Below, in pieces: positions 1-5,435 of a stretch of 11,839 bases of DNA (position 1 is its first letter; every line of letters begins with the position of its first letter). The stretch is from DATMXS01 sp050260275 (GTDB taxonomy: Bacteria > Acidobacteriota > Terriglobia > Bryobacterales > Bryobacteraceae): NCBI GenBank assembly GCA_050260275.1, contig JBLNBX010000260.1:1-11839 (forward strand), read 5' to 3'. A model generated the notes under the pieces. That model was not told the DNA's origin, made no database searches, and saw only the letters and a list, made by a program, of their open reading frames with translations. A program made the translations under genes and the position numbers.

Positions 1-31
1 GGCGGCCCGGACTGCGCCAGAATAGCTTCCT

Positions 32-1474
32 ATGAGACTGGCACTTTGCTTCTTGGCCGTGCCGCTGTTGTGCGCGCAGACTGGAGCGCCGCAGCCGCTA
101 CGCTACTGTAATCCGCTTCCGCTGCCGCAATACCCTCTGCAGACCCGCGGCGGGCGCGACATGCGGTCCGCAGCCGATCCCACCGTCATCCGCGTCAAGG
201 ACAAGTGGTACATGTATCCCTCGAACGGAATGGCGTGGTGGTCCACCGACATGGTCAACTGGCACTACCAGGAGATGACCTTGCCGGGCGTCAGGGATGA
301 CGTGATCTGGGCGCCGACGGTTATGGAGCACAACGGCGCGTTTTACCTGACCGCGAACGACATCGGCCTGTACCGCGCCAAAGACCCGCTCGGCCCCTGG
401 CAGCCGATGGGCAACATCGTCGACGAGAACGGCAGGCGCTTCGTCCCGTTCGATCCCATGCTGTTCCGCGACGACGACGGCCGCGTGTACCTGTACTGGT
501 CCGGGCGCGAGGGCCGCGGAATCTTCGGAGTGGAACTCGATCCCGCGGACCTGACGAAGTTCAAGGGGCCCCGCACGCACCTGTTCAAGTATGAGCCGTC
601 GCACGTGTGGGAGCGTTACGGCGACTTCAACGAGGTCTCCAGCACGACGTGGATCGAAGGCCCCTGGGTGACGAAGTACAAGGGGCGCTACTACCTGCAG
701 TACTCTGCGCCGGGCACCGAGTGGAAGACGTACGCGGTCGGGGTGTACACGTCCGACAAGCCCCTGGGACCGTACAAGTACGACCCGCGCAGCCCCATCC
801 TGGTGGACCGGAAGGGCCTGCTGAACGGCAGTGCGCACCACAGCGTGGTCGAAGGTCCCAACGGCACCTACTGGGTCTTCTACCACGTGCTCTATCGCAT
901 TCGCGAACGCTTCGAGCGCCGGATTGCGATGGACCCCGTGGGCTTCGACGCCGCCGGCAACATGATCATGAACGGACCCACCGAGACGCCCCAGTGGGCG
1001 CCCGGCGTCAAGGCGCGCCCCTGGGAGGACAACAGCTCCGGATCGATGCCGCTCACCGTGAACAAGTTCACGTTCAAGGCGAGTAGTTCCGCGCCGGGCC
1101 GCGATCCCGAGTACGCGATCGACAACTACATCCGCACGTGGTGGGAAGCCGCGCCAGGCGACGCGCAGCCCTCGCTCGAGGTGGACCTGATCCAGGAGTA
1201 CACGATCGACAGCGCCCGGATCCTCTGGTCCGACAACGGGCTCGATTTCAAGCGCGGCATCAAACCGGGGCCTTACCAGTACAGGATCGAAGCGTCGCGT
1301 GATGGCCGCGAGTTCAGGACCGTTCTCGACCGCACGCAGAATAAGGAGGACCTCAACATCACCTTCGACGAGATACCTCCCGTTCGCGCGCGCTTCGTGC
1401 GCCTCGTTATCACCGGCGGGCCGCCGCAGGTTCCGATCGGCGTTATCGAGTTCACCGTGTTTGGAAAGGAGTAA
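32..1474 (+). CDS. Exported glycoside hydrolase family 43 protein with C-terminal F5/8 type C (discoidin, CBM32-like) domain
   Basis: Predicted secreted arabinofuranosidase/xylosidase-type enzyme of 480 residues. Residues 1-15 form a short Sec signal peptide (one Arg, hydrophobic LALCFLAVPLL, likely cut near CA/Q). The five-bladed propeller of GH43 spans about 45-330. The three acidic residues expected in this family are visible: D49 in the early AADPTV motif (general base), D141 in FDPMLF (pKa modulator) and E209 in WIEGPW (general acid). H269/H270 in SAHHSVVEG fit the conserved active-site His region. Residues about 345-480 form a beta-rich F5/8C domain (YAIDNYIRTWWEA near its start, ARFVRLVI near its end) that probably binds carbohydrate. 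The ATG at 32 is the only start giving a signal peptide, although its ribosome binding site is weak. The gene converges on the GH43/transporter pair at 1604-4531. The exact substrate cannot be read from sequence. Confidence 0.93.
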   Translation: MRLALCFLAVPLLCAQTGAPQPLRYCNPLPLPQYPLQTRGGRDMRSAADPTVIRVKDKWYMYPSNGMAWWSTDMVNWHYQEMTLPGVRDDVIWAPTVMEHNGAFYLTANDIGLYRAKDPLGPWQPMGNIVDENGRRFVPFDPMLFRDDDGRVYLYWSGREGRGIFGVELDPADLTKFKGPRTHLFKYEPSHVWERYGDFNEVSSTTWIEGPWVTKYKGRYYLQYSAPGTEWKTYAVGVYTSDKPLGPYKYDPRSPILVDRKGLLNGSAHHSVVEGPNGTYWVFYHVLYRIRERFERRIAMDPVGFDAAGNMIMNGPTETPQWAPGVKARPWEDNSSGSMPLTVNKFTFKASSSAPGRDPEYAIDNYIRTWWEAAPGDAQPSLEVDLIQEYTIDSARILWSDNGLDFKRGIKPGPYQYRIEASRDGREFRTVLDRTQNKEDLNITFDEIPPVRARFVRLVITGGPPQVPIGVIEFTVFGKE

Positions 1475-1558
1475 GCGGCTTCACACGAGTTCGAAGCCCA
1501 TCCGAACCCTCGCCGCCTCCGGGACCGGGCCGGGCCGGCAGACTCGATGGAGTGAACG

Positions 1559-1587
1559 TGCGCGCCGCTCAGCGGGAGCGGCGCGCA
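1559..1587. terminator. Perfect 11-bp stem-loop between convergent genes, possible bidirectional terminator
   Basis: TGCGCGCCGCT (1559-1569) pairs exactly with AGCGGCGCGCA (1577-1587) around a 7-base loop. It sits midway in the 129-base gap between the stop codons of two converging GH43 genes, where a shared terminator is expected. No T-tract follows on either strand, so it is not a classical Rho-independent terminator. The rest of the gap is GC-rich, with a GGGCC-type run at 1525-1540, and shows nothing else. Confidence 0.55.
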
Positions 1588-1603
1588 TGAAACAGACCGC
1601 CCG

Positions 1604-3247
1604 CTATCGCGTGCGCGGGTCCACTACATACTCGCGCTCGCGGTACTCGAAGTAGTCGAAGTCCGCGTGACGCCGCGTGCCGGCCATGTCCTGGCAGCAC
1701 ATGCCCACGAACGCGCCGGTGAAGTTAGGTGTGCCGGGAGCCGCCGCCTCGTCCGAAGCAATGCTCGCATCGAAGTGATCAGGCATCCACCGCCAGTCTC
1801 CGTCTCCAACGCGGAACGCGAAATACAGGCGCTCCTCGTCCACTTCCATGCGCATCTGGACGGGGCCATCGGGGATCGCGATGGGCGCGGTGAACGCGTC
1901 TGCCACCACCGAGTCCGGCAGCGCCGACATTACGCGGATGTGCCTGCCGAGTTCCTCGTCGCGCGAGATGTACATGTAGTGGAACTTCGCGCCGTTGTAG
2001 TAGTAGATCATCCCGGCCATTTGCTGGTAGTGCTCGGGGTCGAAGTCCACCACGGTTTCCGCGCTGAAGCAGTGCGACTGCTGCCGCCGCGCGACCAGCG
2101 CCTGCTTGAAGAGGCTGCCCGGCGTGTCGCGTCCGAACAGGCGCAGGTGGCCGGGGCGCTCGGTAAGGCTGAACAGCTCCTCGGGCCAGGGCGAGCGCAG
2201 CCACTGGAACTCGATGGGCAGTTCGGGCGAGTCGAAGTCGTGGCGCGCGGGCGGCTCGGGAAACACATGCGGCGGCAGATCCGGAGCGGGCACTTCCACC
2301 TGCGGCACGACATCGCCCGTGGCCGTGCGCAGCCACCCGTCGGCCGACCACTCCATAAGCTGGATTGCCGTCTCACGCCCCAGCGTGCAGCGCCCGCGGC
2401 GCCGCAGCGGCCGGCCGCACAGGTGCACCATGTACGTCTGTCCGGTCTGCGTCTCGACCAGGTCGGCGTGCCCGGCCCTCTGGAGTTCGGCGTCGGGACG
2501 ATTCCGCGACGTGAGTATCGGGTTCTGAGGATGCAGCTCGTACGGTCCCATCAGGTTGCGCGAGCGCGCAAACGTGACGGCGTGGCCCCATCCGGTGCCG
2601 CCCTCGGCTGTGAGCAGGTAGTAGTAACCGCCCCGCTTGTACAGATGCGGGCCCTCGGTCAGCCATAGCGGCGTTCCCTTGAAGATGTTGCGCCGCTCGC
2701 CGATCAACCGGCGCTCGCTCGGCGAGTACTCCTGGATCACTATGCCCGCGAAACGGTTATGGCCGGGGCGGTGATCCCAGAGCTGGTTGACAAGATACTT
2801 GCGGCCGTCGTCGTCGTGGAACAGCGAAGGGTCGAAGCCGCTGCTGTTCAGGTATACAGGGTCGGACCATTCGCCGTCGATGCGGTCGGTCATGACCAGG
2901 TAGTTGTGAAAATCCCTGAAGGACGCGCCCGAGGCTCCGCCCACCGATGTGCGGCCATACCGTTTCACGTCGGTGTAGACGAGGTAGAACAGGCCATCCG
3001 AGTAAGTCAGGCATGGCGCCCAGATGCCGCACGAATCGGGATCGCCCAGCATGTTGAGCTGCGAGGCGCGGCGCAGCGGCCGCGTGAGCAGGCGCCAGTG
3101 GACCAGGTCCCGCGAATGGTGTATCTGAACGCCGGGATACCACTCGAACGTCGATGTTGCGATGTAGTAGTCGTCGCCGACCCGGAGTATGGACGGATCC
3201 GGGTTGAAACCGGGCAGAATCGGATTGCGAATTGTGGTAGCCGCCAT
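1604..3247 (-). CDS. Cytoplasmic GH43 beta-xylosidase / alpha-L-arabinofuranosidase with C-terminal beta-sandwich domain
   Basis: A 547-residue enzyme of the GH43 beta-xylosidase type (resembling subfamily 11), expected to cut short xylo- or arabino-oligosaccharides after uptake. Residues 5-320 form the propeller: D17 in GFNPDPSI is the base, D139 in SSGFDPSLF the pKa modulator and E198 in LTEGPH the acid, with spacing close to the family's usual pattern. Residues about 330-540 (from HDFDSPELP to DYFEY) match the concanavalin-like C-terminal domain usual in this subfamily, and the length is normal. There is no signal peptide, so it acts in the cytoplasm, unlike the exported GH43 at 32-1474. 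The start is set by GGAGGG at 3255-3260, seven bases before ATG. It lies 18 bases downstream of the ExuT-like transporter gene, so the two are almost certainly cotranscribed. Confidence 0.95.
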   Translation of the reverse strand: MAATTIRNPILPGFNPDPSILRVGDDYYIATSTFEWYPGVQIHHSRDLVHWRLLTRPLRRASQLNMLGDPDSCGIWAPCLTYSDGLFYLVYTDVKRYGRTSVGGASGASFRDFHNYLVMTDRIDGEWSDPVYLNSSGFDPSLFHDDDGRKYLVNQLWDHRPGHNRFAGIVIQEYSPSERRLIGERRNIFKGTPLWLTEGPHLYKRGGYYYLLTAEGGTGWGHAVTFARSRNLMGPYELHPQNPILTSRNRPDAELQRAGHADLVETQTGQTYMVHLCGRPLRRRGRCTLGRETAIQLMEWSADGWLRTATGDVVPQVEVPAPDLPPHVFPEPPARHDFDSPELPIEFQWLRSPWPEELFSLTERPGHLRLFGRDTPGSLFKQALVARRQQSHCFSAETVVDFDPEHYQQMAGMIYYYNGAKFHYMYISRDEELGRHIRVMSALPDSVVADAFTAPIAIPDGPVQMRMEVDEERLYFAFRVGDGDWRWMPDHFDASIASDEAAAPGTPNFTGAFVGMCCQDMAGTRRHADFDYFEYREREYVVDPRTR

Positions 3248-3254
3248 AGCAGTT

Positions 3255-3260
3255 CCCTCC
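3255..3260 (-). promoter_or_regulatory. Ribosome binding site GGAGGG of the cytoplasmic GH43 gene
   Basis: The minus strand reads GGAGGG seven bases before the ATG ending at 3247. It lies in the 18-base gap after the transporter stop codon and fixes the GH43 start. Confidence 0.8.
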
Positions 3261-3265
3261 AGCGT

Positions 3266-4531
3266 TTATGCGGCCGCGGGTGCGGCCTCTTCCTTGCGTT
3301 CGCGTACAACGGTCCAGAGCACCGCCGCGCCGATCAGGTCCAGCACGCCCAGGCAGATGAAGAACGGCCCGTATCCGATGGTCGCAACCAGCGCGCCGAT
3401 AGCGAGCGAGAAGAGCAACAGTCCGGCATTGCCGCAGGTACCGGCCATGCCGGCGACGGTGGCGACCTCATTCTTCCGGAACAGGTCGGATGCCATCGTG
3501 ATCACCGTCACCGAGAGCGTCTGGTGCGCGAAGCCGCCCAGGCTGAACAGGGCGATCGCCGCATACGGGCTCTCAACATATCCAACGAACCCGACTCCCA
3601 TCATCAGCAGCGCGCCCACCGTGAACGCCCAGCGGCGCGCGTTGATCAGACTGACTCCGCTCTTCTGGAGCCTCATGCTGATCATGCCTCCGAACATGCA
3701 GCCGAAGTCGGCCGCAAGGAACGGCATCCAGGCAAAGAGCGCGATCTCCTGCAGGTTCATCTTCCTGACCTGTGTCAGGTACAGCGGAAGCCAGAACGTC
3801 AGCGTGCCCCAGGTGGGGTCGGCGAGGAATCGCGGGATGGCGATGCCCCAGAAGTTCCGCATCTTGGCGATGCTGAGAATCGAGGGCCTCCTTCCGTCGC
3901 TCTGAAGATGCTTCTCCTGCCCGGAGATGATGTGTTCCTTTTCCTTCGCCGAGAGCCAGGGATGCTTTTCGGGGGGCTGGTAGAACAGAAGCCACAGCAC
4001 CAGCCACGCCAGCCCCATCGCTCCCGTGATGACGAATGCCATGCGCCAGTTGTAGGCCAGGATGGCCCAGGCTACGAGCGGAGGCGCCAGCATCGAGCCG
4101 AACGACGCCCCGATGTTGTAGATGCCGCTTGCAAGCCCGCGCTCCCTCGCGGGAAACCACTCCGCAGTCGCCTTCATGCCGGCGGGATTGGCGGACCCCT
4201 CGGCGAAACCCATCAACCCGCGCAGTCCCGCGAGCGTCTGCCAGTTGTTCGCCAAACCGTGCGCCATGTTGATCATCGACCAGGCTGCTACGAACAGCGC
4301 AAGCCCGATCTTCAGGCCGATCATGTCCAGCGCAAGCCCGCACAGCGGCTGCAGCATGATGGCGCCTTGAAATGCTCCGACTATCCACGAGTATTCCTGC
4401 GTGGAGATCTTCAGCTCTTCCAGGACGGTCGGAGCAGCCACGGCGAGCGTGCTCCGCGTCAGGTAGTTCATGACCGAGCCCAACATGATGAGCCCGATCA
4501 TCCAGTATCTAAGTCCTCGGATTCTTGGCAT
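3266..4531 (-). CDS. exuT: MFS transporter, anion:cation symporter family, ExuT-like hexuronate transporter
   Basis: A 421-residue inner-membrane transporter with about 12 hydrophobic segments. From memory it resembles E. coli ExuT along its whole length: NYLTRSTLAVAAP in the first segment region, EWFPARERGLASGIYNIGAS in the N-domain, FWGIAIPRFLADPTWGT and LFAWMPFLAADFGC after the central loop, and GGFAHQTLS and RKNEVAT in the C-domain. ExuT imports galacturonate and glucuronate with protons, so uronic acids or uronic-acid oligosaccharides are the likeliest cargo. Its partner is a GH43, however, so a xylan-derived acidic or neutral sugar is possible. GGAGG at 4542-4546 lies 10 bases before the start, and a nearer CGAGG also fits. 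It is the first gene of a two-gene minus-strand operon. Transporter class is near certain; substrate is inference. Confidence 0.93.
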   Translation of the reverse strand: MPRIRGLRYWMIGLIMLGSVMNYLTRSTLAVAAPTVLEELKISTQEYSWIVGAFQGAIMLQPLCGLALDMIGLKIGLALFVAAWSMINMAHGLANNWQTLAGLRGLMGFAEGSANPAGMKATAEWFPARERGLASGIYNIGASFGSMLAPPLVAWAILAYNWRMAFVITGAMGLAWLVLWLLFYQPPEKHPWLSAKEKEHIISGQEKHLQSDGRRPSILSIAKMRNFWGIAIPRFLADPTWGTLTFWLPLYLTQVRKMNLQEIALFAWMPFLAADFGCMFGGMISMRLQKSGVSLINARRWAFTVGALLMMGVGFVGYVESPYAAIALFSLGGFAHQTLSVTVITMASDLFRKNEVATVAGMAGTCGNAGLLLFSLAIGALVATIGYGPFFICLGVLDLIGAAVLWTVVRERKEEAAPAAA

Positions 4532-4552
4532 TCGCCTCGCACCTCCGGGCAG

Positions 4553-4596
4553 GCGCCGGTGCGTAAGCGGCGTGGCAGGGGCCGCGCGGCCGGCGC
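4553..4596 (-). other. GC-rich inverted repeat in the transporter leader
   Basis: GCGCCGG at 4553-4559 is the reverse complement of CCGGCGC at 4590-4596, and a 12-base perfect palindrome GGCCGCGCGGCC lies at 4580-4591. Both would sit in the 5' leader of the transporter message if transcription starts near 4612. They could fold or simply reflect high GC. No known riboswitch is recognised. Confidence 0.3.
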
Positions 4597-4618
4597 AAAA
4601 GGCCCGAACAATCGGCTT

Positions 4619-4646
4619 ATTATCGCATCTCTTTGTCGCGTGTCGC
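4619..4646 (-). promoter_or_regulatory. Candidate sigma70-type promoter of the transporter-GH43 operon
   Basis: On the minus strand GCGACA (4641-4646; 4 of 6 to TTGACA) and GATAAT (4619-4624; 5 of 6 to TATAAT) are separated by 16 bases. The predicted start near 4612 gives a leader of about 80 bases before the transporter ATG. The surrounding stretch is noticeably more AT-rich than the genes. Confidence 0.45.
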
Positions 4647-4658
4647 TTCTCATGGCGC

Positions 4659-4681
4659 TTGACCTATTTCACATAGCGCAA
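4659..4681. promoter_or_regulatory. Operator-like 23-bp dyad TTG-N2-CTAT-N5-ATAG-N2-CAA
   Basis: An interrupted palindrome with 14 symmetric bases (7 per arm) in 23, centred at 4670. It lies just upstream of the minus-strand -35 candidate at 4641-4646 and contains a TTGACC that looks like a plus-strand -35. This is a natural site for a dimeric regulator of the transporter operon. The regulator is not in the window. Confidence 0.4.
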
Positions 4682-4699
4682 CATACGAGGAGGCGGCCC

Positions 4700-4840
4700 A
4701 TGGTCCAGTTGATCCACCGCCAGCGCCGGACACGCTCCTCGAGGAGTCAAGCAGGCGCAGTACCCCAATGCGGGGACCGCTATACCCGCATTAGCGCACA
4801 CCCGAATGGACGGCTTGGGAGACCAGGAAAAAGCGCTTGA
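4700..4840 (+). CDS. Possible small basic protein (46 residues)
   Basis: An ATG at 4700 follows an excellent ribosome binding site, GAGGAGG at 4687-4693, with six bases between. The frame runs 46 codons to TGA at 4838-4840. The product is Arg-rich (R7, R9, R10, R12, R15 and others) with one Cys and no hydrophobic segment. I recognise no family. The stop codon overlaps the -35 TTGACT of the next promoter candidate. Against it, the TTGACC at 4659 would place a transcript start at about 4694, after the binding site, so no matching promoter is clear, and Arg-rich short frames are common by chance in GC-rich DNA. Treat as a hypothesis. Confidence 0.2.
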   Translation: MVQLIHRQRRTRSSRSQAGAVPQCGDRYTRISAHPNGRLGRPGKSA

Positions 4841-4865
4841 CTTAGCAGACGGCGACTGCTACATT
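4837..4865 (+). promoter_or_regulatory. Strong sigma70-type promoter candidate TTGACT-N17-TACATT
   Basis: TTGACT (4837-4842; 5 of 6) and TACATT (4860-4865; 4 of 6) are separated by the ideal 17 bases. It points toward the exported sugar-enzyme operon that starts at 5436, which would leave a leader of about 560 bases. An AAGCGCTT palindrome with a central CG (4831-4838), of the type seen in LacI-family operators, overlaps the -35. CAAGCGC recurs at 4879-4885 in inverted orientation to GCGCTTG at 4833-4839. Confidence 0.6.
4843..4861. promoter_or_regulatory. Operator-like dyad TAGCAG-N7-CTGCTA inside the promoter spacer
   Basis: Perfect 6-base arms with a 7-base centre occupy essentially the whole spacer between the -35 and -10 elements of the 4837-4865 promoter. 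A repressor bound here would block RNA polymerase, and spacer-bound MerR-type activators also use this position. Confidence 0.45.
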
Positions 4866-4869
4866 CCGT

Positions 4870-4959
4870 GCTGTCACCCAAGCGCAAATAGTCTTGCACA
4901 TAATGCAACAGGGGCATGGGAAAGCGGTCGGCCATGGCTCGGATCTCTTTGGGCGACAG
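4870..4959 (-). pseudogene. Possible remnant resembling the N-terminus of a LysA-type PLP decarboxylase
   Basis: On the minus strand a stretch inside an open frame (4780-5127) reads like real protein: LSPKEIRAMADRFPMPLLHY continuing to VQDYLRLGDS. This recalls the N-terminal helix and FPTPFHLYDE-type strand of diaminopimelate decarboxylase-like proteins. The remainder of the frame looks random, there is no clear ribosome binding site, and the barrel and PLP-Lys motifs are absent. It may be a decayed fragment or coincidence. Confidence 0.15.
4894..4908. promoter_or_regulatory. Operator-like dyad TTGCA-N5-TGCAA
   Basis: A perfect 5-base-arm inverted repeat about 22 bases downstream of the expected transcript start of the 4837-4865 promoter, a position suitable for repression. 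The half site resembles those of several LacI or GntR regulators but is too short to assign. Confidence 0.35.
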
Positions 4960-5203
4960 CAGAAATCGCGGTACGGCAGCCGGTGGGTTGCCCTCGCGAG
5001 CAGTGGCGGATGGCAATCCGTGCTTCTGCATGGGTCCCAGTATTCGTGTGTGTCCGCACTCCGCCGCCGCAGAAACCCTGTATGGCGCATCCATGTCGCT
5101 GGCGCGCGGCGCTCTGAAGCCGCGCATTCTAGTTTCCGTTCCATATGCGCAAATGAGGTGATATAAGAGCCCTCAAAGGGGGGCTAGAAGACTGTAAGCT
5201 CAA

Positions 5204-5233
5204 CCGATCGCGGCACGTGCGCGCGGCGATCGG
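5204..5233. other. Perfect 8-bp inverted repeat with palindromic loop
   Basis: CCGATCGC (5204-5211) and GCGATCGG (5226-5233) are exact reverse complements around a 14-base loop that itself contains the palindrome GCACGTGC (5213-5220). No T-tract follows. It could be an operator pair or a structured element in the leader of the operon starting at 5436. Confidence 0.4.
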
Positions 5234-5398
5234 AGCGCTAAATCGAGAGGGCCCGGGAAACGAGGGCGATGCCAGAGACGCCTATATCTGAGGATACGTT
5301 CGGGTGCACGCCGGGTGCAGCAACCGGCTGCAGAGCGGGAATCCGCGGCTTCGGCGTCTCCGGGTTCTCCCGGATTTCGCCTCCGCAGGGATGAGCGC

Positions 5399-5404
5399 TA
5401 CACT
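5399..5404 (+). promoter_or_regulatory. Candidate proximal -10 element (GCTACACT)
   Basis: TACACT, preceded by GC, matches TATAAT at 4 of 6. A start near 5411 would give a leader of about 25 bases carrying the AAGGAAGG binding site. The -35 at the right distance (TTCGCC) is poor. The same GCTACACT occurs before the PagL-like gene. Confidence 0.3.
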
Positions 5405-5435
5405 TGATTGCGTACTTAAGGTTAAGGAAGGAAGG

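Larger units (their letters stand above)
4866..5435. other. Long intergenic region / putative leader without a convincing gene
   Basis: No frame here combines a ribosome binding site, plausible length and protein-like composition. Besides the dyad at 4894-4908 and the hairpin at 5204-5233, it contains a TATAAG (5162-5167) with no good -35 and a small AGCCC/GGGCT hairpin around 5168-5184. If the 4837-4865 promoter serves the operon, this is an unusually long 5' leader that could hold an RNA element. I recognise no known riboswitch class. Confidence 0.4.

Noticed and set aside
2..25. Possible last codons of an upstream gene ending in TAG at 23-25
   Set aside because: Eight codons are too few to distinguish from chance, although an upstream gene seven bases from the GH43 would explain its weak promoter and binding site.
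32..76. Lipoprotein signal in the exported GH43 (Cys14)
   Set aside because: The residue before the Cys is Leu, not Gly, Ala or Ser, so the lipobox is poor; ordinary signal peptidase cleavage after Ala15 fits better.
98..886. 262-codon minus-strand frame
   Set aside because: Antisense to the exported GH43, with repetitive Val/Arg/His composition and no family motif.
1667..2668. 333-codon plus-strand frame
   Set aside because: Shadow of the cytoplasmic GH43, whose catalytic residues and ribosome binding site are clear.
4659..4687. TTGACC as a plus-strand promoter for the small ORF at 4700
   Set aside because: The -10 at 17 bases (CATACG) is poor, and the start would fall after the ribosome binding site. 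The dyad reading is preferred.
2759..4840. Long plus-strand open frame of 693 codons
   Set aside because: Antisense to the well-supported transporter and GH43 genes. The composition is rich in Arg, His and Gln with no domain, typical of a shadow frame in GC-rich DNA. Only its last 46 codons have a binding site, and they are listed separately.
5304..5435. N-terminal extension of the Gfo/Idh protein
   Set aside because: Adds 44 random-looking residues and buries the Tat motif; the AAGGAAGG binding site points to 5436.
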